Notes under the pieces: generated by a model
What the model was told of the DNA's origin: nothing
Seen by the model: the letters and a program-made list of their open reading frames with translations, nothing else
Database searches by the model: none
Position numbers and translations under genes: made by a program
Part shown: one piece after another, positions 26,344 to 36,212 of the stretch
Numbering within the stretch: the stretch's first letter is position 1
Layout: each line of letters opens with the position of its first letter
Origin: Devosia sp. Root413D1
GTDB lineage: Bacteria; Pseudomonadota; Alphaproteobacteria; Rhizobiales; Devosiaceae
Reading direction: 5' to 3'
Length of the DNA stretch: 64,000 nucleotides
NCBI RefSeq assembly: GCF_001425235.1
Contig: NZ_LMEA01000008.1
Coordinates: forward strand, 558,001-622,000

Positions 26344-26494
26344 ATAACCTGCCGAGGCGGGCGTCAGCGACTTGCCCCCCGGTCGAGCGACGCGCTTTTC
26401 GCCGACAGCAGTTGAGTACCGCAAAGCCACACGCTCACGTAACGCTCGCTTAACACACAATATCGGAACCTAGGCGCCAATCAGGAGTGCATTG

Positions 26495-26743
26495 ATGGGT
26501 GCGACCGTGCTGGCTGCCTTGCTTGCCAGCGGACTAGGCTTGATAGCCGGAGGTTACTATTCGACGGTCGGCTGGATCGTGGTGGGTAACCTGTTGCTCG
26601 TGACCACGGCGACGGCGTCGTTCGCGGCGCACGCCGATCTCGTCACGGCCCTGGGCTGGACAGCGCTCTCTATCGTCGCGTTCAATATCGGCCTGATGCT
26701 CGGCCTCATCATCCGGCGCCCGGTGGTCCTTATTCCCGCGTGA
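26495..26743 (+). CDS. Small membrane protein, unknown function
   Basis: An 82-residue protein with two or three hydrophobic helices (LAALLASGLGLIAGGYYSTV, then a stretch around GWIVVGNLLLVTTATASF, and a last one ending IGLMLGLII). The ATG at 26495 follows CAGGAG. It stands alone, on the same strand as the next gene. No family recognised. Confidence 0.65.
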   Translation: MGATVLAALLASGLGLIAGGYYSTVGWIVVGNLLLVTTATASFAAHADLVTALGWTALSIVAFNIGLMLGLIIRRPVVLIPA

Positions 26744-26841
26744 TTGCGTAAAGTTTTACTCAAACGCTGAACCGGGCAGCAAAGTCCAGCTGTCATGGTG
26801 TTCCCAATGAACGCGCGCCAGTTGCGCCACAGGGGGATTGC

Positions 26842-27387
26842 ATGAGCGTCCAAACCGCTACGGGTTCGAACCGGAAGATCGCAGCCGTCATCATGGCGGC
26901 CATGGTATCGCTGGCCGCCGGCGCGATGTCGACGGCAGCCAGCGCGGGCAGCGTGCACGCGCCTCTCGGCTACCAGGTGATGTGCCTGAAGAACCCCGCC
27001 GAATGCAAAGGCGGCGGCAAGGCCAAGGTCGATCTTACCGCCGACGTCATGTCGACGCTGAAGCGCGTCAATGGCCACGTCAACCGTTCGATCAAACCGC
27101 GTTACGACAGCGGCGCCGATGTCTGGTCGGCCAGCTCCTCCTCCGGCGATTGTGAAGACTATGTGCTGGCCAAGCGCAAGGCGCTGATCAAGGCCGGCAT
27201 CCCGGCCAGTTCGCTCCGCATTGCCTACGTCAAGACCCGCAGGGGCGAGGGCCATGCAATCCTGGTGGTCAAGACCAATGGCAAGGATCTGGTGCTGGAC
27301 AACCTGACAGCAAGCATCAAGCCGCTCAGCCAGTCGGGCTACCGCATCATCTCGATGTCGGGCGCCAACCCGCGCAGCTGGAGCTGA
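26842..27387 (+). CDS. Transglutaminase-like cysteine peptidase (BTLCP, DUF920 type)
   Basis: A 181-residue exported protein. The signal region is MVSLAAGAMSTAASA. The catalytic triad of bacterial transglutaminase-like cysteine proteases is in place: Cys104 in SGDCEDYVLAKR, His in GEGHAILVV and Asp in LVLDNL. The length fits the family. In other proteobacteria, relatives (LapG group) cleave surface adhesins to control biofilm, while rhizobial single-domain forms are uncharacterised. The ATG follows AGGGGG. Confidence 0.85.
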   Translation: MSVQTATGSNRKIAAVIMAAMVSLAAGAMSTAASAGSVHAPLGYQVMCLKNPAECKGGGKAKVDLTADVMSTLKRVNGHVNRSIKPRYDSGADVWSASSSSGDCEDYVLAKRKALIKAGIPASSLRIAYVKTRRGEGHAILVVKTNGKDLVLDNLTASIKPLSQSGYRIISMSGANPRSWS

Positions 27388-27400
27388 TCGGCAAGCCGGC

Positions 27401-28018
27401 TCAGGTCGGCGTGCCGCGCTTGAGCTTGTTGAGGACGCGGTCGAGCAGCGCCTCATGCTCGGCAAATACCCCAAAATCGTCCGGTGCGCTGGCATGGCCT
27501 TCCGTCAGCGCCCGGATGCGTTCGGCTTCAACCAGCACCGGCAGCACGTCGCCACCGGTCTCGATGGTTTCGAACAGCTGCCGGCGCAGATCGTCGAGCT
27601 TCGAAATCGTGTCGTTGGCATAGACCATCTCGGCACGATCGGCAGGGAACGCCGCGCCGCCCACCTGCACCAGATAGCTGAGCGACACCAAGTAGTAGCT
27701 CGCTTCGCTGAGCAGTTGCTGGTCAAGTTCGGCCAGCGCCTCGGCCGGCGGGGTCGCCTTGCCCCAGCGCAGCGCCTGCTCCTCGAGCGCCGCTCCCAGT
27801 TCCTCCCGCGGCACGACGTCGAACGTCGCGCGGATCATCTCCAGCGACAGGTAGCGCGACAGCGCCTCGCGCAGCGGCAGCGCGGCTGGCGCCACCTGTT
27901 CGGAAGGGGTAGGGCCGAGGTCTGCCGCCTGCAGCGGCACCGCGGCAACCGACAGGCTCAGCAGCAGGGCTCCAGCCAGTGGCAATAGTCTCGACGCGAA
28001 ACGCAACTTCAACCTCAC
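27401..28018 (-). CDS. Secreted hypothetical protein
   Basis: A protein of about 205 residues, convergent with the BTLCP gene. The likely start is GTG at 28018, giving a signal peptide (RLLPLAGALLLSLSVAAVPL, cleaved near LQA-AD). The mature part is mostly alpha-helical with many Glu and Leu residues and no catalytic motif. In-frame codons upstream could extend it, but they lack signal-peptide character. Not recognised. Confidence 0.6.
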   Translation of the reverse strand: MRLKLRFASRLLPLAGALLLSLSVAAVPLQAADLGPTPSEQVAPAALPLREALSRYLSLEMIRATFDVVPREELGAALEEQALRWGKATPPAEALAELDQQLLSEASYYLVSLSYLVQVGGAAFPADRAEMVYANDTISKLDDLRRQLFETIETGGDVLPVLVEAERIRALTEGHASAPDDFGVFAEHEALLDRVLNKLKRGTPT

Positions 28019-28316
28019 GCGATGCAATAGCGCATCCCTATCAGCTAGCGCCCTTGAGGTGGTCGGTAACCGCTTGGTAAGGATAATTTCCGCGCCAAAG
28101 CGAGCGAGCCGGCAGCTGATCGCCTCTATCTGGCGGGGCTGATGGATGCTATCGCGTTCATGGTACAATTCTCCATCACGCCGACGCAGGACGGCCATGG
28201 CATCGTTGCTTACGCCAGGGCGGACGGCGTCCTCACCCAGCTGAATCAGCAGTCAACCACCACCTCGCATGACTTCGCGGCAAGCATGCGGGCTATTACG
28301 CCGAGGCCCAGAACCG

Positions 28317-29753
28317 ATGACTGAAGCCAATTTGATCGTACCGGTGATCCTTGCAGGCGGGCAGGGGACCCGGCTCTGGCCGATGTCTCGTGCGGCTCGC
28401 CCCAAGCAATTCCTGCCGCTGACCGGCCCGACCTCGCTCTATCAGCAGACGCTGCTGCGTGTTGCCGACCCGGCGCGCTATCATCCCGCTGTCATCGTCA
28501 CCAACGCCGAGTATCGCTTCCTCGTCGCCGAGCAGGCACAGGAGGCGGGCGTGCCGACGTCCGCCGTGCTGCTCGAGCCGATGGCGCGCAATACCGCCGC
28601 TGCCATCGCCGCGGCAGCGCTGCATGTGCAGCAGGCCTTCGGCGACGATGCGGTCATCCACGTTCTTGCCTCCGATCATGCCGTCGACGCCGATGACAAC
28701 TATTGGTGGAGCGTCGCCACCGCAGCTGCTGCCGCCCGGGCCGGCCGGCTCGTCACCTTCGGTATCACCCCATCGGCCCCCGAAACCGGTTACGGTTACA
28801 TCGAGGCAGGTGCCGAGCTCGGCAACGGTGTTCGCGCCGTAGCGCGCTTCGTCGAAAAGCCCGACCTCGACACCGCTGAGAAGATGCTGGCCACCGGCGG
28901 CTACTACTGGAACTCCGGCACCTTCATGCTCGGGGTCGCGAGCTTCCTCAGCGAGGTGGAGGCGCTGGCGCCCGAGACTTTCAGCGCCGCTGCGGCCGCT
29001 GTTTCCGCTGCCAGGACCGACCTCGATTTCATCCGCCTCGACGAAGCGGGTTTCAGCACGGCGCCCAACATCTCGGTGGACTACGCCATCTTCGAAAAAT
29101 CGAAGCAGGTCGCCCTGGTTCCGGTGACCTTCCCCTGGTCGGATCTTGGTGCCTGGGATGCCGTGTGGAAGGTGTCCGGCAAGGACGCCGCCGGCAACGT
29201 CGTCAGCAACGGCAACGCCACGCTGTCCAACACGCGTAACTCGCTGATCGTGTCGGAGCGGGCGCATATCGCCGTCGAAGGGCTGGAGGATGTCGCCATC
29301 ATCGCGTCGGAAGACGCCATCTATGTCGGCCGCCTGTCAGACGCGCAGCGGGTTGGGCCGATGGTCAAGGCATTGCGGGCCAATCCCGCTACCCAGGGCC
29401 TCACCGAGATCCATCGCACGGCCTACCGTCCTTGGGGTGGTTACTCCTCGGTGCTGAACGGCGATCGCTTCCAGGTGAAGCGCCTGTTCGTCAAGCCCGG
29501 CAAGAAGCTCAGCCTGCAGAAGCACCACCATCGGGCCGAGCACTGGGTGGTGGTCAGTGGCACCGCCGAAGTGACCGTCGACGGCAAGGTGACGATGCTG
29601 ACCGAGAATGAGTCCATCTACCTGCCGCTTGGCTGCGTGCACCGGCTCGCCAACCCTGGCAAGATCCTGCTCGAGCTGATCGAGGTGCAAACCGGCTCCT
29701 ATCTGGGCGAGGACGACATTATCCGCATTGAGGACGAGTTCGGTCGCGCCTGA
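28317..29753 (+). CDS. manC: Mannose-1-phosphate guanylyltransferase / mannose-6-phosphate isomerase
   Basis: A 478-residue bifunctional enzyme that makes GDP-mannose for polysaccharide. The nucleotidyltransferase part has GGQGTRLWPMSR at residue 11 and FVEKP. The C-terminal cupin (from about residue 360) carries the RPWGGYSSV and HHHRAEHWVV motifs of type II phosphomannose isomerases. The ATG at 28317 starts the protein directly before the catalytic loop. First gene of the exopolysaccharide region. Confidence 0.93.
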   Translation: MTEANLIVPVILAGGQGTRLWPMSRAARPKQFLPLTGPTSLYQQTLLRVADPARYHPAVIVTNAEYRFLVAEQAQEAGVPTSAVLLEPMARNTAAAIAAAALHVQQAFGDDAVIHVLASDHAVDADDNYWWSVATAAAAARAGRLVTFGITPSAPETGYGYIEAGAELGNGVRAVARFVEKPDLDTAEKMLATGGYYWNSGTFMLGVASFLSEVEALAPETFSAAAAAVSAARTDLDFIRLDEAGFSTAPNISVDYAIFEKSKQVALVPVTFPWSDLGAWDAVWKVSGKDAAGNVVSNGNATLSNTRNSLIVSERAHIAVEGLEDVAIIASEDAIYVGRLSDAQRVGPMVKALRANPATQGLTEIHRTAYRPWGGYSSVLNGDRFQVKRLFVKPGKKLSLQKHHHRAEHWVVVSGTAEVTVDGKVTMLTENESIYLPLGCVHRLANPGKILLELIEVQTGSYLGEDDIIRIEDEFGRA

Positions 29754-29876
29754 CCGGGCTTGCGCTTCGAGGCAGAGACGCTGATCCGGCCATCGGCGCT
29801 GCCCGTGTCGCGCTGGTGGTTGCTAGGCGCCGTAATTGCCGCGCATATTGGCAGCGCGTTCTCTTCGGGGCTCTGA

Positions 29877-31268
29877 ATGAAGATCACGATATTCGGCTCG
29901 GGCTATGTCGGCCTCGTCACCGGCGCCTGCCTCGCCGATGCAGGCAACCAGGTTGTCTGTGTCGATATCGATGCGGCCAAGGTGGCGTTGCTCAACAGCG
30001 GCCATGTCCCGATCTACGAGCCGGGGCTCGAGGCGATCGTCTCCGGCAATCGCGCTGCGTGGCGGCTCTCCTTCACCACCGACATTGCAGCCGGTGTCGA
30101 ACACGGTGAAGCGCTGTTCATCGCGGTTGGGACCCCGCCTGACGAAACCGGGTCGGCCGATCTCAAATATGTGCTCGCTGTGGCGCGCAGCATCGGCGAG
30201 CACGTCACCGGCTTCAAGGTCGTGGCCGACAAGTCCACCGTGCCGGTTGGGACTGGCGATCGCGTTGCCGAGGCCATCACCGCCGAGCTGGTGAAGCGCG
30301 GCTTTGCCGCCGACCCGGCGGAACGGGTCCGCCTCGACCAGCCCGATTTCACCGTCATCTCCAACCCCGAGTTCCTCAAGGAGGGCGCGGCGGTCACCGA
30401 TTTCAACCGCCCGGACCGCATCATCATCGGTGCGGACGGCACGCCGGCCGGTCGGCGCGGCCTCGAGCTGATGCGCCAGCTCTACGCGCCGTTCACCCTC
30501 AACCACGATCGCACCATGGTAATGGACGTTCGTTCGGCCGAGCTCACCAAGTATGCCGCCAATGCCATGCTGGCGACGCGCATCTCGTTCATGAACGAGC
30601 TGGCCAATCTGGCAGAAGATCTGGGCGCCGATATCGAGCTGGTCCGTCGTGGCATCGGCTCCGATCCGCGCATTGGCTACAGCTTCCTCTATGCCGGCAC
30701 CGGCTATGGCGGCAGCTGCTTCCCCAAGGATGTGAGCGCGCTGCGCCACAGCGCGGCGGAGCAGGGGCGCGAATTGCGCATTCTCGCCGCCGTCGAGGAA
30801 GCGAACACGGCGCAGAAAGATGTGCTGGGCGGCAAGATTCGCACCCGCTTTGGCGAAGACCTCACCGGCCTGACCTTCGCTGTCTGGGGCCTGTCATTCA
30901 AGCCCAACACCGACGACATGCGCGATGCGCCCAGCCGCGTGCTGATCGCCGATCTCCTCCGCCGCGGCGCCGCGATCCGGGCCTATGACCCCGTGGCGAT
31001 GGAGGAAGCGAAACGCGTTCTGGCGTTCGATCTCGATGGCGGGATGGGGCGGATCGATTTCGTCGAAACCGCGATGGCGGCCGTGACGGGGGCCGATGCC
31101 CTGGTGATCGTCACCGAGTGGAAGGTGTTCCGGAACCCCGACTTTGCGGCCTTGGCCAGGGGGCTCGGGCGAAAGGCGATTTTCGATGGCCGCAACCTCT
31201 ACGAACCCTCGATCGTCGAGGACGCCGGGTTGGCCTATTTCCCCATCGGCCGGCGTCAGGTGTCCTGA
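29877..31268 (+). CDS. ugd: UDP-glucose 6-dehydrogenase
   Basis: A 463-residue NAD-dependent enzyme that oxidises UDP-glucose to UDP-glucuronate. The N-terminal Rossmann motif is [16 protein letters not shown]; the catalytic Cys is in [10 protein letters not shown]; the central helix motif [12 protein letters not shown] is present. Length is usual for the family. The product feeds the UDP-xylose synthase encoded 7 kb downstream. Confidence 0.95.
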   Translation: MKITIFGSGYVGLVTGACLADAGNQVVCVDIDAAKVALLNSGHVPIYEPGLEAIVSGNRAAWRLSFTTDIAAGVEHGEALFIAVGTPPDETGSADLKYVLAVARSIGEHVTGFKVVADKSTVPVGTGDRVAEAITAELVKRGFAADPAERVRLDQPDFTVISNPEFLKEGAAVTDFNRPDRIIIGADGTPAGRRGLELMRQLYAPFTLNHDRTMVMDVRSAELTKYAANAMLATRISFMNELANLAEDLGADIELVRRGIGSDPRIGYSFLYAGTGYGGSCFPKDVSALRHSAAEQGRELRILAAVEEANTAQKDVLGGKIRTRFGEDLTGLTFAVWGLSFKPNTDDMRDAPSRVLIADLLRRGAAIRAYDPVAMEEAKRVLAFDLDGGMGRIDFVETAMAAVTGADALVIVTEWKVFRNPDFAALARGLGRKAIFDGRNLYEPSIVEDAGLAYFPIGRRQVS

Positions 31269-31365
31269 GCCTCCATCGATACGACGACGCAAAGCTCTAC
31301 TTGTATAGCTAGTCGCTGGAAATTATATCTCGTGCGCTTTTTGCTGCCTGGGATGATTTTCGGCG

Positions 31366-31812
31366 ATGCTGACTGCCAAGGGAAAATACGGCCTGAAGGC
31401 GCTGGTGCATCTGGCGCAGTTCCCTCCAGGGGAGTTGGCGCTGGTCGCCGACATCGCGTCGGCGAACAAGATTCCGAAGAAGTTCCTCGATGCCATCCTC
31501 GGCGATCTTCGCAATGCCGGCATCGTGCAGAGCCGCAAGGGCAAAGGCGGCGGCTATCGCCTGGCCCGGGCGCCCGAGGAGATCAAGGTCGGCTCCATCG
31601 TGCGCGTGCTCGATGGCCCGCTGGCGCCAATCCCCTGCGCCAGCCACACTCGCTACGAAGCGTGCGACGACTGCGATGTGGCGACCTGCCAGGTCCGCCA
31701 CACCATGCTCAATGTCCGTAACGCCATCGCCGAAGTGCTCGATCGCACGACGCTTGCGCAAATGCGCGACGCCAATGGCGAGGTCCTGCCGATCGAGCTG
31801 CAGACCGCTTAA
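31366..31812 (+). CDS. Rrf2-family transcriptional regulator
   Basis: A 148-residue winged-helix regulator. The N-terminal recognition region includes IPKKFLDAILGDLRNAGIV and the wing GKGGGYRLAR. Four cysteines lie in the effector segment: C in PIPCASH, then ACDDCDVATC. They are placed like the cluster or thiol ligands of IscR/NsrR/CymR relatives, so it may sense an Fe-S cluster or thiol status. It stands alone between EPS genes and the DUF1684 operon. It is a candidate to bind the GTC-N13-GAC sites of the sulfur locus, as CymR (Rrf2 family) does for Bacillus cysteine genes. Confidence 0.85.
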   Translation: MLTAKGKYGLKALVHLAQFPPGELALVADIASANKIPKKFLDAILGDLRNAGIVQSRKGKGGGYRLARAPEEIKVGSIVRVLDGPLAPIPCASHTRYEACDDCDVATCQVRHTMLNVRNAIAEVLDRTTLAQMRDANGEVLPIELQTA

Positions 31813-31815
31813 GAT

Positions 31816-32613
31816 CTAGTGCAGCTCGGCTAGCCGCTTCTCGCCCGCCTCGATGCGGAATGGCAGCACGTTTTCCGGTGGCGGCAGCGGGCATACCGCG
31901 AACTCGGTGAAGGCGCAGGGCGGGTTGATCGCTTTGTTGAAGTCGAGGACGATGCTGTTCTCAGTCACCTCCTCGCCATAGAGGAAGCGTGAGGCCGGAT
32001 AGGTCGAATCCCGCGAGGTCGGGTCGCGGATCACGAATTGCGGCGCCTCCGGCGTGCCGTGCGTGGCGATCAGCTCGTAGGTGTTGCCCTCGTGGGTGAA
32101 CACCGCCTTGTGCGTCACCGCGACGCCGGTGCGGATATTGCCGGTGGTGTCGACATCCATCTCCAGGGGCGCCTCGAACGGCACCCACTGGGCGGTGATC
32201 CGCCAGTCCTGCTGTGCCGGGAAATACTCGATCCCCGGGAACGCGGCCGGCGCCGCCGAAGCGGTGTCGCGGATGCGCAGCGCATTGTCGCCGTTCACCG
32301 TGGTGATCTCGCACAGCAGGGTGCCGAGCTGGAACCGCGGCGGATGCTTCTTGTTCGGCGTGATGTGGATCGGCTCGCCGTCGGTCGGCTTGAACGTCAC
32401 CGTGCCGTCAGGCTCCTGCGTCACCGCCCCCAGATGCGCCGGGCCGGCGGAGAGGACGATGTCGTTGTCCTCGGCGGTCCCGACACTGGCAGTGCCGGGG
32501 TCGAGCACAAAGCGGCCGATGATGTTGAGCCAGCCGTTCGGCGCCTTGAGGTTGTTGAGGCGCTTCGCCTTCCAGGCGTCGAGTGCGGCGAGATAGTCGG
32601 CAGAGTTAGTCAT
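31816..32613 (-). CDS. DUF1684 protein
   Basis: A 265-residue protein of the DUF1684 family, recognisable from LDAWKAKRLNNLKAPNGWL, GRFVLDPG, DPTSRDSTYPASRFLYGEE and FNKAINPPCAFTEFAVCPLP near the end. No signal peptide is visible. Function unknown in the family. It follows the oligopeptide-type ABC operon by 26 bp on the same strand, so it may act on the imported compound. Convergent with the Rrf2 gene, three bases between the stops. Confidence 0.85.
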   Translation of the reverse strand: MTNSADYLAALDAWKAKRLNNLKAPNGWLNIIGRFVLDPGTASVGTAEDNDIVLSAGPAHLGAVTQEPDGTVTFKPTDGEPIHITPNKKHPPRFQLGTLLCEITTVNGDNALRIRDTASAAPAAFPGIEYFPAQQDWRITAQWVPFEAPLEMDVDTTGNIRTGVAVTHKAVFTHEGNTYELIATHGTPEAPQFVIRDPTSRDSTYPASRFLYGEEVTENSIVLDFNKAINPPCAFTEFAVCPLPPPENVLPFRIEAGEKRLAELH

Positions 32614-32639
32614 TGGAGTCGTCCTTGGGGTCAGGCAGA

Positions 32640-33386
32640 TCAGGCAGGCATGCGCGGCACGCTGCCGAGCAGCTTCCGGGTGTACTGATGTTGGGGGTCG
32701 GTGAGAATTTTGCGAGTGGCGCCGGCCTCGACGATCCGGCCCTTCTCGAGGATCACCATCTCGTCGCAAAGCGCGGCGACAACGCCGAGGTCGTGCGACA
32801 CGAAGACCAGTGTCATATCGGCCGCCAGCTTCTGCAGCAGCTCGACGATGCGGATGCGGGTCGAGAGATCGAGCGCGCTGACCGCCTCGTCGGCCAGCAG
32901 CAGTTTCGGCTTGGCGACGATGGCGCGGGCAATGGCGATGCGCTGCCGCTGCCCGCCCGAGAACTCGTGCGGGTAGCGCCCGAGAATGCCCGGCTCCAGT
33001 CCCACCGAAACCAGTGCCGCCTCGACCAGCATCCGCCGATCGCCTGGAATGCCCAGCGAGCGCAACGGCTCCGAGACGATGCCGAGCACGTTCTGGCGCG
33101 GATCGAGCGAAGAGTAGGGATCCTGGAACACCGCCTGCACCTGCCGGCGATAAATCCGCATGAAGCTGCCGCTGCGCGTGTCGAGGATCTCGCCGTCAAA
33201 GCGGATCTGCCCCGCGCTTGGCCGGGTCAAGCCCAGCAGCAGCCGGAGCAGGGTGGTCTTGCCGGACCCGGATTCCCCGACCAGACCGACGCTGGCGCCG
33301 GCACGGACCTCCAGCGACACCCCATCGAGCACCAGCCGATCGCGGGCATAGCCGAAGCTGACATTCTCCACGCTGACGAGGCTCAT
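32640..33386 (-). CDS. Peptide/nickel-type ABC importer ATPase, DppF type
   Basis: A 248-residue ATPase with Walker A GESGSGKTT, signature FSGGQRQR and Walker B LLLADEAVSALD. It lacks the usual long C-terminal extension. It overlaps the start region of the preceding ATPase gene by four bases. Fifth gene of the importer operon. Confidence 0.9.
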   Translation of the reverse strand: MSLVSVENVSFGYARDRLVLDGVSLEVRAGASVGLVGESGSGKTTLLRLLLGLTRPSAGQIRFDGEILDTRSGSFMRIYRRQVQAVFQDPYSSLDPRQNVLGIVSEPLRSLGIPGDRRMLVEAALVSVGLEPGILGRYPHEFSGGQRQRIAIARAIVAKPKLLLADEAVSALDLSTRIRIVELLQKLAADMTLVFVSHDLGVVAALCDEMVILEKGRIVEAGATRKILTDPQHQYTRKLLGSVPRMPA

Positions 33387-34195
33387 GCTGTACCCTCCAG
33401 CGCGTCGTCGAACGCCTTGGCGGCCGCGACCAGCGAGCGCGTGTAGTCGTGCTGCGGCGCGCCGAATACCTCGCGCACCGGTCCGGCCTCCACCGCGATA
33501 CCCCGTTTCATCACCACCACGCGCTCGACGATTTCGGCCACCACCGGCAGGTCGTGACTGATGAACAGCAGCGCCATGCCGCGCTCCCGCACCAGCCCGT
33601 CGAGCAGCTTCAGGATCTCCGCCTGCGTGGTCACATCGAGCGCCGTCGTCGGCTCGTCGGCGATCAGCAATTGCGGCCGGCAGGCCAGCGCCATGGCAAT
33701 CGCCACCCGCTGCCGCTGTCCGCCAGAAATCTCATGCGGATAGGATCGGGCGATGCGTTCCGGCTGGGGCAGCGCAACCTGCTCGAGCAGCGCCAGCACT
33801 TCGCGGTTGAGCAGGCTGCCCGTGAGCTCGCGCCCATCCCGCCGGGCTCGCCGCTGCAGCGGCTCGGCCACCTGTTGTGCCACCCGCAGCAATGGGTCGA
33901 GCGCCGTCAGTGGCTCCTGGAACACAAACGCCGCCACCATGCCGCGCAAGCCGTTCAGCACCCGGTCCGGCGCCCCGATCACCTGCTGCCCGCCCAGCAC
34001 CACCGAGCCGCTTGCCTTGATGGCCCGCGGCAACAGCCCGGTCGCCGCCATTGCGGTGAGCGATTTGCCTGAGCCGCTCTCGCCGATCAGCCCCAGCCGC
34101 TCGCCCGGCGCGATCGCGAACGACAGGTCGGAAACCAGCGGCTTGCCGTCGACGGCTAGGTTCAGGTTCTTGATGTCGAGAAGTGGCACCATCAC
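33383..34195 (-). CDS. Peptide/nickel-type ABC importer ATPase, DppD type
   Basis: A 270-residue ATPase with Walker [11 protein letters not shown], signature ISGGQRQR and Walker [13 protein letters not shown]. It is shorter than canonical DppD (about 330), with no obvious Fe-S or OppD C-terminal zone, as in many minimal importers of this type. A palindromic repeat (34210-34287) separates it from the permease gene upstream. Confidence 0.9.
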   Translation of the reverse strand: MMVPLLDIKNLNLAVDGKPLVSDLSFAIAPGERLGLIGESGSGKSLTAMAATGLLPRAIKASGSVVLGGQQVIGAPDRVLNGLRGMVAAFVFQEPLTALDPLLRVAQQVAEPLQRRARRDGRELTGSLLNREVLALLEQVALPQPERIARSYPHEISGGQRQRVAIAMALACRPQLLIADEPTTALDVTTQAEILKLLDGLVRERGMALLFISHDLPVVAEIVERVVVMKRGIAVEAGPVREVFGAPQHDYTRSLVAAAKAFDDALEGTA

Positions 34196-34209
34196 GCCAC
34201 CCCCTCGAT

Positions 34210-34287
34210 GTCATCCCAGCGAAGGCTGGGATCCATCTTGCCGCTGGCGCGGGCTGTGAGTTGGGTCCCAGCTTTCGCTGGGATGAC
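34210..34287. repeat. Palindromic intergenic repeat in the peptide-importer operon
   Basis: Two 22-bp arms (34210-34231 and 34266-34287) beginning GTCATCCCAGCGAA, with one mismatch and a 34-bp centre. It occupies most of the gap between two genes of one operon. The GTCATCCCAGCGAAGGCTGG-type sequence is a common dispersed palindrome in alphaproteobacteria. Confidence 0.75.
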
Positions 34288-34331
34288 ACCGGTGGCTGGG
34301 GCAGCAATGGTGACGACAAATAGCCGGAAGC

Positions 34332-35177
34332 TCATCGCGAAACCCTCCGCGTCGGATCGCCGATGTCGCGCAACCCATCGGCGAGCAGGTTCACCCCGAT
34401 CACCAGCGACACCAACGCGATGCCCGGCGCGATGGCGCCGATCGGTGCGGTATAGACCGTGCCTTGCGCCTCCTGCAGCAGCCGGCCCCACGAGGCGTTC
34501 GGCGGTGGGGCGCCCAGTCCGAGATAGCTGAGCGACGCCTCGGCGATCACCGCCAAGCCGAACTGCAGCGCAAAATTCACCGACAGTGTCGGCCAGATAT
34601 TGGGCAGCACATGCTGGAACACGATGCCGAGCCACGAGGTGCCCGACGTGCGCGCCGCCGTGATGTAATCCATCAGCAGCACCCGCTTGGCGAGGATGCG
34701 CGTCAGGCGCGCGACGATCGCCGACAGCGCAATACCGAGCGCCAGCACCGCCGTACCGAGGCTTGCCGTGTCGCTTGCCGCTACCACCAGCATGGCGATC
34801 AGCAGTGTCGGGAAGGCGATGAGGATGTCGAGTGTCGCCGCCAACGCGTCATCAAGCAGCCGCGTCGCGAACGCCGCCAGCACCCCGAGCGTCACCCCGA
34901 TCAACCCGCCGATCGCGACCGCGGAGATGCCGACAATCAGCGCAATGCGCGAGCCGATCATGATCTGGGTGAAGAAGTCCCGGCCCAGCCGGTCGGTCCC
35001 CGCCCAGTGCTCCAAGGACGGTGGCGCCAGTCGTCCGCCGGTCAGCGCCGTCGGATCGTAGGGCAGCCACACTAACGTGAGCAGCGCCACTGCGACGTGG
35101 AGCCCGACCAGCAGCAGCCCGAGCCACAGCGTCAGCGAGCTGCGCGAACGCCGCGCGCTTGCAACCACCGCGCTCAT
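34332..35177 (-). CDS. Peptide/nickel-type ABC importer permease, DppC type
   Basis: A 281-residue permease with an N-terminal helix (SLTLWLGLLLVGLHVAVALL), the GTDRLGRDFFTQIMIGSRIAL signature of DppC proteins and the EAA-like TAARTSGTSWLGIVFQHVLPN loop. Starts with an ATGA overlap with the DppB gene. Confidence 0.92.
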   Translation of the reverse strand: MSAVVASARRSRSSLTLWLGLLLVGLHVAVALLTLVWLPYDPTALTGGRLAPPSLEHWAGTDRLGRDFFTQIMIGSRIALIVGISAVAIGGLIGVTLGVLAAFATRLLDDALAATLDILIAFPTLLIAMLVVAASDTASLGTAVLALGIALSAIVARLTRILAKRVLLMDYITAARTSGTSWLGIVFQHVLPNIWPTLSVNFALQFGLAVIAEASLSYLGLGAPPPNASWGRLLQEAQGTVYTAPIGAIAPGIALVSLVIGVNLLADGLRDIGDPTRRVSR

Positions 35178-36133
35178 GACACCCCCGCCCGTCCGCGCAA
35201 CCGCGGATCGATGAAGCGCTGCAAGAGGTCAGCGGCAAAGCCGATCAGCAGCACCAGCAGCGTCGAAATGAACAGTACACCCTGCACATTAGGATAGTCG
35301 CGCTGCTGGATGGCGAGCAGCAGCATCGAGCCGAGCCCCGGCAGCGCGAACACCTTTTCCACCACCACGGCGCCGAGGAAGGTCGTCGCCAGCTCAATCC
35401 CGAGGATCGAGATCACCGGCACGGCGCCATTGCGGATGCCATGTCGGACCAGTGCCTCGACGAAACCCGAACCCAGTGCCCGCGCCGTGCGGATGTAGTC
35501 GCTGCCGATGACGTCCTGCGTCGCTGACCGCACATAGCGCAGCAGCGATGCCGCGATCACCAGCGCCACTGTCAGCACCGGCAAAGCCAGCGCAACGGCA
35601 GCTTCGCCGAAATTCGCCCAGCCCTTCAGCGGGAAGCCGCCCGAGGGGAACAACCTGAGGTTGATGGCGAAGATCGTGACGATGAGGATCCCCAGCCAGA
35701 ACACCGGAATGGCGATCCCTAACTGGCTGACGATCGAGATCGCCGCCCCGTACCAGCGGTCCGCCTTCACTGCCGCGATGATCCCGAGCGGCAGCGCAAT
35801 GACGATGGCCAGCAGGAACCCCAGGATGGTCAGCGGTACCGTCACGCTCAGTCGGTTGCCGATCTCGCTGAGCACGCTCGCCTTGCTGACGAACGAGGTG
35901 CCGAGGTCGAAACGCGCCAGGTTGCCGACGAAGCTCACGAACTGCGTCAGCAGCGGCTGGTCGGAGCCGACCTGCGTCCGCGCCGCCGCGATCTGCGCTT
36001 CGGTCGCGCCGACGCCGAGCAGTGCATTTGCCGGATCACCCGGCAGCAGCCTGAGCAGCACGAACAGCACGACCGCCGCGATCAGCAGCGACAGCAGCAG
36101 GATGGCAAGGCGCCGGAGGAGGTAGGTGAGAAT
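35174..36133 (-). CDS. Peptide/nickel-type ABC importer permease, DppB type, with no ordinary start codon
   Basis: The DppB-type permease of the operon. From the GTG at 36070 the reading frame would give 298 residues starting inside the first helix. Upstream in frame the protein continues ILTYLLRRLAILLL, exactly the N-terminus expected of DppB. The only plausible initiator there is ATT at 36133; no ATG, GTG or TTG lies between it and an in-frame TGA further up. Either ATT is used, or the true start was lost, perhaps when the inverted repeat at 36213-36340 was inserted. EAA loop and helices downstream are intact. Confidence 0.7.
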   Translation of the reverse strand: MLTYLLRRLAILLLSLLIAAVVLFVLLRLLPGDPANALLGVGATEAQIAAARTQVGSDQPLLTQFVSFVGNLARFDLGTSFVSKASVLSEIGNRLSVTVPLTILGFLLAIVIALPLGIIAAVKADRWYGAAISIVSQLGIAIPVFWLGILIVTIFAINLRLFPSGGFPLKGWANFGEAAVALALPVLTVALVIAASLLRYVRSATQDVIGSDYIRTARALGSGFVEALVRHGIRNGAVPVISILGIELATTFLGAVVVEKVFALPGLGSMLLLAIQQRDYPNVQGVLFISTLLVLLIGFAADLLQRFIDPRLRGRAGVS

Positions 36134-36212
36134 TGTGAATGCTCTGAAAAAATGGACAGCACCGCACTCTAGCGTGCGGCGCTCGTGGCGTCATTGCGGT
36201 GACAAGCGGCAG

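Noticed and set aside
28142-28324. A 60-codon plus-strand ORF before manC
   Set aside because: It overlaps the manC start in another frame, has no ribosome site and no recognisable sequence; the 298-bp gap otherwise shows nothing I can name.
31296-31330. A possible fourth GTC-N13-GAC site before the Rrf2 gene
   Set aside because: Only one half (TAGTC) matches; the partner half lacks GAC, so autoregulation through this motif is not supported.
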